Source of the DNA: Cliona cf. orientalis
Taxonomy: Eukaryota > Porifera > Demospongiae > Clionaida > Clionaidae
NCBI GenBank assembly: GCA_963930775.1
Contig: OZ005700.1
Location: forward strand, 7,450,609-7,514,608
Direction: 5' to 3'
Length of the DNA stretch: 64,000 nucleotides
Positions 38,403 to 50,423 of this stretch are shown here, in pieces (the stretch's first letter is position 1; every line of letters starts with the position of its first letter). A program made the position numbers and the translations under genes. The notes below the pieces were generated by a model. The model saw only the letters and a list, made by a program, of their open reading frames with translations, did not search any database and had not been told where the DNA came from.

Positions 38403-40188
38403 TTCCAGTAGCACTGATCATGGAGGAAGCAGCAAGGCGGGGGCTCGGAAACCCCAGAAGAACACATCTACAAAGAGGTAGTACTTGGTTGTTGCAGACA
38501 GTGGGGCTCTCTCTTAGCAAATTATGCCAGGAGCATGCAACCCCCCTCCAATACATTTCTTCATTCGACCTATAGCTACAAGCTTCCTTTCAATATCTAA
38601 GAAAGCTATAACAATATTATTATACATGTACCTGAAGCTTACCTTTATCACATTTCGGATGCAAAGCATTGGTGATCGTGAAGATCCTATCTATGACACT
38701 ATTGAAGAGATGCATATTGGGCAACCTCTGGCCAGTGTGGAGAGCAGACCACCAAAGGCTAGACGGTAAGTGCAAGGTTCATGCACATGCATGTGCATGT
38801 ATACACACAAGAATTTTCATCCTATACTCCTTTATTTGCTACCTTTTCTGGTGAGTACTCTAGCCTATAATTACAAGTCCATCAGATCAAAATATAGCTA
38901 TTTACAAGCTGTTGAGGATCGTAAAGATAAGTCTAAATTGAAGGAGGAGCGGGACCAGTCTAAGCCGTATGTTCCACTGCTGGAGAGAAGCTCTCAGCTC
39001 ATAGAAGAGGGCGTGTTGAGTAAGGCTGTCAAGCTTGAGATTGATGCCACACCCTTCCCCTCAGGAGGAAGGCTGCAAGGAAGAGGAGCATTGCAGGAGG
39101 TAGACTAGGAGAATGAATAGCAAGAGGTGGGTGATGGGCAATACAATAATATTATGATGGATGAATCATTATTGCTGTGCTATATTGATATTACTATGCC
39201 CCACCAAAATTATTGTGGAGAACCAATGCACCAATCAAATCAGAAATACAAATTCTCCCTTAAAGGTTCCATTTTATGATGTGGAACACTTTGCTGAGCT
39301 GTAGTGCTGAGTTGTAGTGCATGATGTAGCATCATAGCAATGAATTATATAACTACTGGTAACCGGTTGATGTGGTTGCAGGTGGGGAACAGAACACTTA
39401 ATCCCTTTGAACAACCTGGCCTTGAAAAAGCCTTCATCGTTTTTGATGGATGTCATAAAATAATCTTGTTGGTGCTGATTGATTATTAGTTAAGTAGATG
39501 TGGCATTTGTTTTGGACCCTTCGCAGTGTTCTCCCCAAGCAAAATTCAAGGCATGATAGGAGGGCATGGTGTGGGTGGAACTTGTAGCCACATCAAAGGT
39601 TTTGGGTTATCCCATTCCCACATCAAAGGGAACTCTGTACTGAAGGCTTGTTGGGCCGACATGCCTTAGGTATGCTAGGGAGAACACTGCTTTGGTGTGG
39701 GACTGTACTGCATACACTAAAATATATAACATTGTATCAGGAGGAGACTACTTCTCTGGAGAACTTTACACCAGTATCACAGAAGAATCACAGAGAAAGA
39801 ACACTGCGCCAGAGGATCCTTGGCATAGGGAAAAGTGGTACGGACATGTGCTTTCAATTTGCTAATTAATAGCCAGTATTAACAAGAGATATTGGACCCC
39901 GTCTTATGGTTTGTACGTACCATTGCAGCAAAGAAGACAAAGACTGAGACCACTGGTACCGATTGCATTGCTAGTCGGACCAGGCAAATGAAAGATACCA
40001 CTAAAGCACAGCTATATTATATAGATCTCAGGAACTACAGGACTCCCCTAGTTTAGTACATACATAGTAGTCTATATACCTAATTTTTTTCTTGTTTACA
40101 TTTTATTTCCATTACAGAATGGTCAAAATGCAGTTGACATTATAAGGGAGCGATTCAGCTTGGCTCCAGGATGTGACCAGTTGTAGAC
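38403..40188 (+). pseudogene. Kinesin KIF20 3'-end duplicate K3
   Basis: Segments 38403-38475, 38659-38765, ~38906-39128, 39740-39838, 39929-40058 and 40118-40188. The acceptor before 38659 is GG, as in K1. The exon equivalent to 17745-17804 has been deleted, joining TGTATCA directly to GGAGGAGACTAC at about 39738. It is more diverged from K1/K2 than these are from each other. Non-functional. Confidence 0.8.
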
Positions 40189-40379
40189 AACTGACCAGTA
40201 ACGGTAACTAATGCATATCAAATGTCCTAACTGCATAATTTTATTATCTACGAATTGTTTATGTGCCATGATATGTATTGTCCTCAAATAATACATCTAA
40301 TTTTTTTCTTGCACAAATTCTAATACAAAATCATTATCTTAATACTATATAACAATAATAATAGTTTCTGAATTTGTAC

Positions 40380-41697
40380 TCAGTAGAGAGTTCCGTTCTC
40401 TGTTAGTCTCTTGAGGTTATCAGGCACCACTTTCATAGACTCTCCCTTTGTGTTTGGGTGGAGGACCAAGCCAAGCAGACCATTGCCCATCTCAATGTTG
40501 TTACAGTGGGGGAAGGAGGAATCCATGCCCGGTGGGGTTGATGGGTCATCCCAGGGTGTCACAAAACACAAGATGACAAACTATATAAAATTAATAGGGC
40601 CATTTATCCTTGGAAATAATTACTTTTTAATTACTCATATAGTATACTAACTATACACATTCCATTATGCATGTAAGGGAGTGGTGTGGGTATATGCATG
40701 GAGTTTGTGACCACAGCCATCATTCTTTGGTTAGCATATCAAAGAAAATTGATATTGAAGGCATGGGGGCTGCCATACTGAAGCTTAACATCTTACCTCA
40801 TTGATGCGCACTGGCTTGTCTTTGTGTTCTGCCATTATGACTTGGGCAAGCTTCAGTAAAGAACCACTGGCAATAGTCATATGACCGAAGTTGGGAGCCG
40901 GTCCATAAGCTGATCCACCTATGGAAAGTTATCTTTTTATAATCTCGTACATGCATTGTACTATATATGACACATCTACACTATTACTGGGGTATACCAG
41001 CCCCTTTGCAAAATTAATCAGGTATGAGGGCTGCTGTGCTGAAAGGGCCTTTGGGAAAATAGACTGAGTACATACCATTGATGATTGTAAAGGAAGTTCC
41101 TTCCTTGTCTTGAATGAGAGGTAGGAAGTATTTCGCAATAAGGAAGTTGGGTATAAGCTTGCCATCTGAAATGGTCTATGGAAATATTTTCATATAATAT
41201 TATTGCATACAGTACTAGCAACAATAATTATTTTAAAACTCCTTACTCTTGCCAATTCTTCTGCTGACTGCTGGAGGAGTGGAGTTTTAAAAGCATATGA
41301 TCCAACGGTGGCCACAACATCAGTGATGGTCCCCACTTTAGCCAGGACGTTCTTTTGGAGATCAGCAGCATTTTGCTCGGATGCTTTGCAGATGAGTCAA
41401 TGTTTAATAATTTACAAATGACATTACGTGAAATCAAAACTTACCAACATTGCCAATAATGGATACAAATTTTCTTCAACAGGATTCCCCAGCCTAGCGA
41501 GAACCTTCTTTGCTGATTCTTCTGACCTGAATACTCCAACAACCTTGATACCAGCTGTATCAAAATTGATTAAATTTTGAAGAGAAGACTGCGGAGCCAT
41601 TGAATATCTATAGCTAGCTACCTTTCTCGAGAGTAGTCTTGATGAATCCCTGTCCAATTATCCCTGAGGCTCCAAACACGACAATTGTCTTCGACAT
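40380..41697 (-). pseudogene. SDR-like gene copy 6 (C), 1-nt frameshift in exon 2
   Basis: E1 41622-41697, E2 41455-41554, E3 41257-41393, E4 41076-41175, E5 40797-40918 and E6 40380-40580 are all present with good splice sites. E2 lost one base (the stretch between GGATACAAA and AGGAT on the plus strand is 11 nt instead of 12), shifting frame after LGNPVEE. Otherwise the copy is well preserved, with FGASGIIGQG, PNFGHMTIASGSL and a full E6, and has TATAAAAG at 41782-41789 and GATGCTGACGTGTATA at 41860-41875. A sequencing error at this base would make it functional, so the call depends on one nucleotide. Confidence 0.7.
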
Positions 41698-42539
41698 GAT
41701 GGCGTTTCTGGTAGCTGTAGATGTGCCAGCAAGAATACCACTATTAAAATCTTCTCAATGCAACCAAGACGTATACCCAGTCTTTTATAGTAATAACTTA
41801 GCCTTCGTCTGCCATGGTGTATACACTTGCTTAGTTAGTTAGGATTTGCAGTCGTGTATGATGCTGACGTGTATACCCTTTCTGATTGTCTCCTTGATTG
41901 TTGTTATAATTTGATTGAGTACACATGTAAAAATTATAATCAACGCCCAGACAAAGGAGCACGCCGTCACGTCTTGGCAAGTATTATGGAGCGCTGCAGG
42001 AAGCGTAGTCTTGCATTGGACCGGTGAATATGGTGTTTTTAAACGAACGTACAAATCTCTAGCTCTAGAGCACACCCCGCGCGGCTGCATCCTGTCTGCG
42101 CGAGACTAAGCTCGCGTGCGCCTGTTGACGACCTCTACCCGGTACCCACACGTTGTGTGAGCAGAGCGCGCGGCGTTACGTGTGCACAATGCCATCGATA
42201 GGCGTGGCCAATAAGGACGCACTGTTTATGACTCTTACCAAACGATTCGAAGCGTAATGAAGCCAATTTTTGACGGGACTCGTTTTGCTTACGAGTCGCT
42301 CTAATACCTAGATCTCGAGATCTGGTGATCTTTGCTGTGACAGCGGCCTGACAACTTTGCAGCTCATGCGCGCTCGGGTATGTATGTGCTCATTAATATT
42401 ATTTTTTATGCTATCACTATGAACCAATAGTAGATCTATATTAACTAAACTTTAATATCGAGAAGGCGGAGTGAAACGTTCAGCGGCATTAAATATCAAC
42501 CTTCTGCTCATTCCAATTCCATTATAAGATTTTCCTATC

Positions 42540-42690
42540 CCCAGTTTAGTAGCTATAGTATACATAATAGTCTGCCTTGGTATTTTGGTTCAGGTCCTTT
42601 TTTACTGATTGAAACACAGCAACTGTCCATATCAAGGGAGCAATTCAGCTTGGCTCCAAGATGAGACCAGTTGTATAGACAACTGATGAG
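42540..42690 (+). pseudogene. Kinesin KIF20 last-exon fragment K4
   Basis: About 150 bp matching the end of the kinesin gene: CCAGTTTAGTA..., then an acceptor-like tract, then ATATCAAGGGAGCAATTCAG and CAGCTTGGCTCC...GATGAGACCAGTTG. It lies directly downstream of SDR copy D, repeating the kinesin-tail/SDR convergent pairing. Confidence 0.75.
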
Positions 42691-42853
42691 TAATGTTACA
42701 ACCAATGCATATTATTTAAATTTATAATTGTATGTACACATTTTTGTGTGCCATAATACATTATCTAATTATAATATTTAATACTTTTCTGCACGCATCA
42801 AATTGTAATACAAAAAAGTAACTAATATAATAATAATTGTTTCTGAATTGTAC

Positions 42854-44026
42854 TCAGTAGAGAGTTCCGTTCTCTGTTAATCTCTTGAGGTTATCAGGCA
42901 CCACTTTCATAGACTCTCCCTTGGTGTTTGGGTGGAGGACCAAGCCAAGCAGACCCTTACCCATCTCAATGTTGTCACAGTGGGGGAAGGAGGTATCCAC
43001 GCCTGGTATAGTTCTTGGGTCATCCCAACGGGTCACATTACACGAAATGACAAACTACAAAATTATTAATCATGGTGTGATATATGAGAAATAATATGGG
43101 TATTGAAGGCACAATGCACGGTTGCGAATAATAATGTTATCTTACCTCATTGATGCGCACTGGCTTGTCCTTGTGTTCTGCCATTATGACTTGGGCAAGC
43201 TTCAGTAAGGAACCGCTAGCAATAGTGATGTGACCAAAGTTGGGAAATGGTTGATAAGCTGTTCCACCTATGGAAAATTTCATTTATAATCTCAATAATT
43301 CTGATGTATACTGTATTCACATGCATCTAGTCTGGGGAAGCTACCAGCCGCTTGTGAAGGGGATGGTACCCCGGACTATCTACACACCATTGATGATTGT
43401 AAAGGAAGTCCCTTCTTTGTCTTGAATGAGAGGCAGGAAGTATTTTGCAATAAGAAAGTGAGGTGCAACCTTGTCTCCTAAAATGGCCTATGGCAATAAT
43501 ATTAAAAATCACATTGCATACTGATAATGAGTACATAATTATTATAGATTCCTTACTGTCCCCAGTTCTTCCACTGACTGCTGGAGGAGTGGAGTTTTAA
43601 AAACATGTACTCCAATGGTGGCCACAACATCGGTGATGCTCCCCACTTTAGCCAGAACCTTCTTTTGGAGATCAGCAGCATTTTGCTCGGATGCTTTGAT
43701 GTTCAACAATAATGACATAATAAAATTTAGCTAATTATAGTGAATTCAAAACTTACCAACATTTCCAATAATGGATACAAATTTATCCCCAGCAGGATTT
43801 CCCAGCCTAGCAAGAACCTTCTTTGCTGATTCTTCTGATCTGAATACTCCCACTGCCTTGATACCAGCTGCATCCGATGAAAATTATATAGCTAAATTAA
43901 ATTTTGAAGAGAGGACTGCGGTAGCAAAATAATTTATTGAACATCTATACCTTTCTCAAGGGTAGTCTTGATGAATCCCTGTCCAATTATCCCTGAGGCT
44001 CCAAACACGACGATTATCTTCGACAT
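42854..44026 (-). CDS. SDR-like Rossmann protein, copy 7 (D), intact
   Basis: E1 43951-44026, E2 43757-43867, E3 43557-43693, E4 43388-43487, E5 43146-43267, E6 42854-43054; 248 codons plus stop, all phases closing. The E4 donor is GTGTGT, weaker than the GTATGT of the other copies but valid. The glycine motif FGASGIIGQG is present. The catalytic Tyr/Lys positions read ITIASGSL, and E6 contains CNVTRWDDPRTIPG where others have CFVTPWDD. It has its own short kinesin tail fragment (K4) downstream. Role as for copy B. Confidence 0.78.
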
Positions 44027-44111
44027 GATGTAGTTGTAGATGTGACTGGGCACGGATACATGTAGTTACCACTAAAATTAATATTCTCAATGCAAGCAAG
44101 AACTGCTCAAT

Positions 44112-44189
44112 CTTTTATATATAAGCTAAGCTTCATCTGCATAGTGCCATGGTGTATACACTTGTTTTAATAGGATGCTGACGTGTATA
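44112..44189 (-). promoter_or_regulatory. Promoter of SDR copy D
   Basis: TATAAAAG at 44112-44119 (86 bp from the ATG) and GATGCTGACGTGTATA at 44174-44189 on the plus strand reading, in the same arrangement as the other copies. Confidence 0.65.
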
Positions 44190-45362
44190 CTCTTCCTGAT
44201 CGTCGCTTGACTATTGTAAACTTGATTGACGCTATTAAATATAATATCGATGCCTGGCTTGCAAGCAACAAAGGAGCACGCAGTCACGCCTTGGCAAGAT
44301 GAAAAGACTACTGTGGGACTAATGTCATGTAGCTTAGAGCACATACCCCGCGCGCGCAGCGCTAGTCTCGATCGCCCTTGAGCTTGCGCATGCGACTATT
44401 GACGACCTTCACAATAGTGCTCGGTTGTGACATGAAACCATGGAAGCTCTGCAGATGGACTGATATTGATAAACTGGGAGGAGCCTAGAGGTAAAGTGCT
44501 CTGTCAAGCCTATTAAAGGTCAGGAAATCTTATGAATGTAAATTTTGTAATATGAAATTAATTGTCATTTTATAGGAAGAAAAATAGGGGCAATTAATTA
44601 TTTTGTGACAACAGTAGATTAATCATAGCATGCCTTGCATGATAACTAATAGAGCAGTTATTTCAGTTGCTTCTGAAACTGTATTTTATGGGGTTCCATT
44701 TTCTGCTAGCTTCTTGAGGTTATCAGGCACCACTTTCATAGACTCTCCCTTGGTGTTTGGGTGGATGATCAAGCCAAGGAGACCCTTGCCATCTCAATGT
44801 TGTCAGTGTGAGGCATGTTGGTTCCAGGTGGTGTTGGGTTGTCCCAAGGACCAACCATGCAGCATATCACAAATTGTATAAATAGAGATAGGACTGAGGT
44901 AGCTACTGATGTAGAATATGTATGATTGTGATGACTATTATTTATTCTTTTGGTCACAAAAGTGGCTTAGGTACAGATTAATGTGAAGCTTTAAGCATCT
45001 CTTTTCTAATAAGCATTATGAAATACAAATTATTTAAATTACCTCATTGATGCGAACCGGCTTGTCTTTGTGTTCTGCCATTATGACTTGGGCCAGCTTT
45101 AGCAAGGCACCATTAGCAATAGTCATGTGGCCAAGGCTGGGGAATGGTTGATAAGCTAATCCACCTGCATGCATGGATAAAATTTAATCATTGGATCTCC
45201 TAGTACAGCTCAGGTAACAAACCATTGATGATTGTAAAGGAAGTTCCTTCCTTGTCTTGAATGAGAGGTAGGAAGTATTTGGCAACGAGAAAGTGTGGCG
45301 CAACCTTGTCATCAAAAACTACCTGTGAAAGTGACAATGGATTAATACCATACTTTTGAAAA

Positions 45363-46476
45363 ATGTGGTAAAGGTCGTCAATAACCCCCCTATAAACGTT
45401 ATTACGTCCAGAGTCCCAATTAGAAAAAAAGAATTCGGCTCTCGCTATGATGAAATGATGATGAAACCTATGATGTAATTGCTGTGAAACTGTTTCAAAA
45501 TGTTTAGCGCGCATGAAAGGTTGTTGGGACCCAGAATTCGAACCTAGCGTAGAAGAGATCGTGGACTATCCGATGATATCCTTATGGCGTTTCTCTCAGT
45601 TCGCTTTCTCTAGCGAGCTCGCTTTCAGGGCAGGGGGATTTCCCTATTCAGTCGAGCACATGGCAGGTGAAGGTCCGAACCGGCTCAAGCCGCGCGCCCC
45701 GATATTGTACGCGTATACGGAGCATGCGCAGTTTGTCAATGTGTCCTAGTTCGAATTTATGGCGGCGTATTCATGAGGGACTCTGGACGTAGTCTCGAAG
45801 TTTTTCATTATATCCCCAGTATAAATTTACTTTTTTGCGGTTATTAGGTAATTATGTTGTAATTATGATGTAACCTATGTCGTCATAGCACTAAAATTCA
45901 GAGCCTTTACAGAACACTTCTGAGACCTGAAAATCCACAGAATCATATACCGTATAGCCGGAAAATTTGGCGGGGAATTAAATTTGGCGGTTTGGCGGTT
46001 CTATATTACAACCGCCAAATTAAAAATCCGCCAAATTTTCCTGCTCGCATATATACGTATGGCGATCCCGTACCGAATCGCCAAATTTAAATCCGCCAAT
46101 ATTCTTATAATAGCGATTTTGGGCTCAACCGCCAACTTTAATTCCCGCCAATATTTCCGGCTATACAGTATTAACTTACATACATATCCAGCGAATACAT
46201 TAAAAGCTGAGTGCTACTTTCTCCAACAAGTAATGCCGGCCGAACTTCACGCGTTCTCTTGGCTGACGTAATCCTGTGGATAAATAAAGCTAGCCTTGCG
46301 CTATTTATAGCACGCATCATGCCACGACCGATTTGAAGTTCGGAAGCTGTACTATGCTGTCGAGTTCATCTCCTGTGATTGAAGCATCGAAACTCGAAGT
46401 CGAAAGTTGATCTTAGACTCCAGCTCTGCGATTGAGGCCCCGGCATCGATGTGTGTATTGACGACCTTTACCACAT
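45363..46476. mobile_element. 1.1-kb TIR element with GGTAAAGGTCGTCAATA ends
   Basis: A 21-bp perfect inverted repeat (45363-45383 and 46456-46476) bounds the segment; its core is GGTAAAGGTCGTCA. Inside is another pair, ACGTCCAGAGTCCC (about 45404) and GGGACTCTGGACGT (about 45776), probably a nested MITE, plus the first arm of a 223-bp repeat (45948-46170). The open stretch at 45513-45749 shows no recognisable domain. Confidence 0.7.
45948..46170. repeat. 223-bp MITE, arm 1 of a large inverted pair
   Basis: Starts TACCGTATAGCCGGAAAATT and ends TTTCCGGCTATACAGTA, so it has its own terminal inverted repeats. It is packed with GGCGG/CCGCC and AATTTGGCGG units. The whole element recurs in reverse orientation at 46632-46854 with almost no differences. 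Confidence 0.92.
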
Positions 46477-46631
46477 GCACCATTAGAACTATGCAGCCAC
46501 TGGGGATGTGGTCAAGGGTTCATTCTTAAATATTATTTTTAATGCATAGTATCACTATTATTGAACATGGCCATGTGAATAGACCTATCGTATAGCTGGA
46601 AATGCAGTTGTGTCCAAATTACCTTTGCTAA

Positions 46632-46854
46632 TACCGTATAGCCGGAAATATTGGCGGGAATTAAAGTTGGCGGTTGAGCCCAAAATCGCTATTATAAGAA
46701 TATTGGCGGATTTAAATTTGGCGATTCGGTACGGGATCGCCATACGTATATATGCGAGCAGGAAAATTTGGCGGATTTTTAATTTGGCGGTTGTAATATA
46801 GAACCGCCAAACCGCCAAATTTAATTCCCCGCCAAATTTTCCGGCTATACGGTA
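46632..46854. repeat. 223-bp MITE, arm 2 (inverted copy)
   Basis: Reverse complement of 45948-46170, again bounded by TACCGTATAGCCGG and CCGGCTATACGGTA. The 461-bp spacer contains the right end of the 1.1-kb TIR element. The near identity indicates a very recent transposition or conversion. Confidence 0.92.
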
Positions 46855-47741
46855 GATTAAAATTTGGCAGTATGGTATATGCATACAATATTCTATGAGA
46901 TTGTGAGGATGGCAGATTGTAACTTGGTGGTTGTGAAGGTAGATCGACTACCTGCCAATTTTCTGGTTATACGGTGCTAGGCCTACTATAAAGTATACCT
47001 GTCTCAATTCTTCCACTGACTATTGGAGAAGGGGAGGTTTATTAGCAAATCCTCCAATGGTGGACACAACATCGGTAATGGTCCCCACTGCAGCTAGGAT
47101 CTTCTTTTGGAGATCAGCAGCATTTTGTTCAGAACCTTTGGATAATAAAAAATAGACCACATAATATCTGTTCTGTAGCGATCATTAACAATAATATTAT
47201 TCATACCAACATTGCCAATAATGGATACAACTTTATCCTCGCCAGGATTCCCCAGCCTAGCGAGAACCTTCTTTGCTGATTCTTCTGATCTGAACACTCC
47301 TACAACCTTGATACCAGCTGCATCAATTTAATAACGAGCTTTTTATTAGACCGACAGTACCCTGAACCTGACTAGTCTGCCCTCAGTTTGAAGGGGCGGG
47401 CATGCACCCAGACTGATAGGGTTTTCACCGCATCTTCAATAGTAGTACCTTTCTCGAGGGTAGCCTTGATGAGTCCCTGTCCAATTGTCCCTGAGGCTCC
47501 AAATACGACAATTGTCTTCGACATGATGATGCTGTTGGCATATCATTCACTGAGCGCTGCCTAGAGTAAGCCACGCCCACGATTATTATGCTATTCTTGC
47601 GCATGCGCAATTGTGGTGCAAGTCATAATTACGTACGTGTAATAAAAAAAATCTGGAAATTGATTTTAACATGACATCTTCAAAGACTAAGCGTATTACT
47701 GTGCTCTAAAATGTCATGATTCTAATAAAAATTAATAGTAC

Positions 47742-50075
47742 TTAAAGAGTTCCATTTTCTATCAATTTCTTCAGAGTATCGGGTGTGACATTCATGGATG
47801 CACCCTTTGCATTTGGGTGGATGACCACACCAAGGAGAGCCTTGCCCATCTCAATGTTGTCGACAGTGGGGAAGTTGATACCAGGAGGCACTGTGGGATT
47901 GTCCCAAGGTGTAACAAAACTCGAGATGACGAACTGTACAAATGAGAAGAAAGTGATATTGTCTATAGCTACTGCCACGGCCTGAGGCCAACCACATCTA
48001 GATCTACTACTAATTGTTATGTATATACCTCATTGATGCGAACTGGCTTGTCCTTGTGCTCTGCAGTTATGACTTGTACCAGCTTCAGTAATGCACCATT
48101 GGCAATTGTCATGTGACCAAAGTTTGGTACTGGCTGATAAGCTGCTCCACCTGCATGATTGTAGAAAACTTCACCATTATACGTATTTTCATTCACAAGC
48201 AGGGTATACTACGGCAAGTTAGCTATAGTATACACATGAGTACTATAATAGTTCTTATTAACACACCAATAAAAACGTGAATTGAGAACCCATATTTACA
48301 TCGGTGAATGGATATAAACAAGACAATCTAGGCATTGGAGGTGCATTATTCAATATGGCTCAAAGCAAGACCTACAATTTAATAACAAACCAGCAACCGT
48401 ACTCATATTGTGGTTTAGTATAACATTACAGTGTGTGACGTTGCGACAGCATGCGCTGGTATGAGGTCAGCCGGCCTGGCCGGCCATGAATGAAAGAGTA
48501 GATTCTTCAGCTAGTTCACTTACCATTGATGATGGTATATGATGTTCCCTCCCGATCCTGGATGAGAGGTAGGAAGTATTTGGCCACAAGAAAGTGAGGC
48601 TGAACTTTGTCATCAAATATGTCCTATGGAAAACAAATGTCCAAGTCAATGATTTATAGCAATAATAATATAATAGCTATACACCAGCCCCTACACCAGA
48701 ACATGTATTTCTTATAAGGCCACACAAATAAAATTAATTGTTTCTCAGGCCCGCCCGCATCGGATTTTCCACCCCGCATGGGTCTTTTTTTAAGGGGTTG
48801 GTGTACATTTTGTCTGGTAAGGCCACTATTTGTTGAATAATAGTTTCTCATCAGGGACTTTCCCAGAATTGTATGCGGGCGGGCGGTACATTACCATTAT
48901 GCCATTATTTAATTACATTAGTGCATTCCAGGAAATGTGTTATGTAAACACTTCTTGATCCTTAAAACAACAAAATGCACACACAAAGAAGCAATACTAG
49001 TGTGGTCAGATAGCTCGCGAGGAAGATCTGCGCATGCGTAGTAGCATATAATGGCATAATGACGAGATTGAAGCGGGGGCAAAATTCCATGCGGGCGGGG
49101 GATGAGAAACTAATTTTCAACCAATAGTGGCCTAAAGATCATCATAGCCACATGTAAATACTATAATTGGCGCGTGGCATCACGTACCTCGCACTATTGA
49201 ACCGAGGCGACCTATCCTCTGCAGCTGCAGTTTTCACCAGAGTATTAAATGGTGAGGTGGAACTTAACTTGTAATAACCCAGTAGTACCATACTACTCGA
49301 GTGAGTGTTTTGAGAGGATATCTGTGTACACTGTGCTTGCCAGACACAGTGTACTATTGCCAGGAAACTGAGCATAACTTAATGACTGAATTGTGTTTAT
49401 ATCAGACTCTTTTGTAGTTAACTCTTAATGTGTATGTCTTTTCCGGAATTTTCTATGTACATTTGAAAAAAAAAAAAAGAAATCCAATTAAAAAAAAAAA
49501 GCCTCATCCCCTCATCGATTTAAGGAAAAATATGCCCGAGAAACAAGTAATTTTTTTTGTTCGGCCTAATCATACCTTTCTCAATTCTTCCACTGACTGT
49601 TGGAGGAGTTGAGTTTTCCAAGAAAATCCTCCGATGGTAGCCACAATGTCAGTGATGGTCCCCACTTTAGCTAGGATCTTCTTCTGGAGATCAGCAGCAT
49701 TTTGCTCGGAACCTATAATTATTCACATTCATTGCATGAATACTATAGCCTGGCCATTATTGAGTTACTTACCAACATTGCCAATAATGGATACAAATTT
49801 ATCCTCGGCAGGATTCCCCAACCTAGTGAGAACCTTCTTTGCTGATTCTTCTGATCTGAATACTCCAACAACCTTGATACCACCTGCATTAAAATATCAA
49901 ACACTCAGTAAACTTCATAGCCAGTTCATCTCTAGAATAGATTATTAAAACATGCAACAAATAAATACTCTCCTGAAAAATTATGCTCAAGTGAGTTACC
50001 TTTCTCGAGGGTAGCCTTGATGAATCCCTGTCCAATTGTCCCTGAGGCTCCAAACACAACAATTGTCTTTGACAT
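47742..50075 (-). CDS. SDR-like Rossmann protein, copy 9 (F), intact
   Basis: E1 50000-50075, E2 49773-49883, E3 49576-49712, E4 48524-48623, E5 48029-48150, E6 47742-47933; 245 codons plus stop, in frame throughout. Diverged from B/D: FGASGTIGQG in E1, GSEQN at the start of E3, DIFDDKVQPHFLVAKYFLPL in E4 and FVISSFVTPWDNPTVPPG in E6. The active-site segment is PNFGHMTIANGALLKL, so the SDR Tyr and Lys positions are Met and Asn, and the Ser region reads YTIINGGAAY. The E4-E3 intron (48624-49575) holds an inverted-repeat element (48740-49110). Probably the most independent functional member together with G. Role: NAD(P)-binding, catalysis doubtful. Confidence 0.8.
48740..49110. mobile_element. 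Inverted-repeat element with GCGGGCGGG ends in an SDR-F intron
   Basis: Left GTTTCTCAGGCCCGCCCGCAT opposes right ATGCGGGCGGGGGATGAGAAAC. A further ATGCGGGCGGGC copy lies inside at about 48873. Non-coding, about 370 bp. A shorter relative with ATGCGGGCGGG units is at 54501-54738. Confidence 0.65.
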
Positions 50076-50163
50076 AATCAAGATTGATTTCTGGTAGTCA
50101 CAGCCCACAAAGAAAATTTAATAGTAATTTTCGCCAAGTATGCCACATACACAAGTGGAAATG

Positions 50164-50249
50164 CTTTTTATAGGCTAAGCTTGCCTAGTGTATACTTGGG
50201 CTAATTTTGCACTTGCACGCGTATACAGCGCAGGATGCTGACGTGTATA
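50164..50249 (-). promoter_or_regulatory. Promoter of SDR copy F
   Basis: TATAAAAAG at 50164-50172 (89 bp from the ATG) and GATGCTGACGTGTATA at 50234-50249. A similar block precedes copy G, and homology between the F and G upstream regions continues to about 50410. Confidence 0.65.
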
Positions 50250-50423
50250 ATCGTAGCCCTGGATTGTACCTGTGCGCATGCGCGTACTGGAGCGTGCACG
50301 TGTAACATACTAGGTTTGTCTTCTTAAGTTAACACTCTTCCCCACTACAAACGAGAGCCTGGATTCGAGGCTAAGACTGCCCCTAGCCATTAGGCTCTTG
50401 ACATCTGCCAAGATGCAATAGCT

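Larger units (their letters stand above)
44680..47524 (-). pseudogene. SDR-like gene copy 8 (E), stop and frameshift, intron bloated by transposons
   Basis: E1 47449-47524, E2 47207-47317, E3 46999-47135, E4 45223-45322, E5 45043-45164, E6 about 44680-44876. E3 has CAG changed to TAG (CTTCTCCAATAGTCAGTGG). E6 lacks one G in ATTGAGATGGGCAAGG, which shifts frame into an early stop. The E4-E3 intron is expanded to about 1.7 kb by the TIR element 45363-46476 and a second inverted-repeat arm. No TATA box or TGACGTG element is found at the usual distance. It shares GTISQ-less features with F and G (FGASGTIGQG, E3 beginning GSEQN), so it belongs to the F/G subgroup. Non-functional. Confidence 0.78.

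Noticed and set aside
45984..46884. Similar 95- and 99-aa proteins on opposite strands (46 kb)
   Set aside because: Both come from the two inverted arms of one MITE, packed with GGCGG units; no gene structure or start context supports them.
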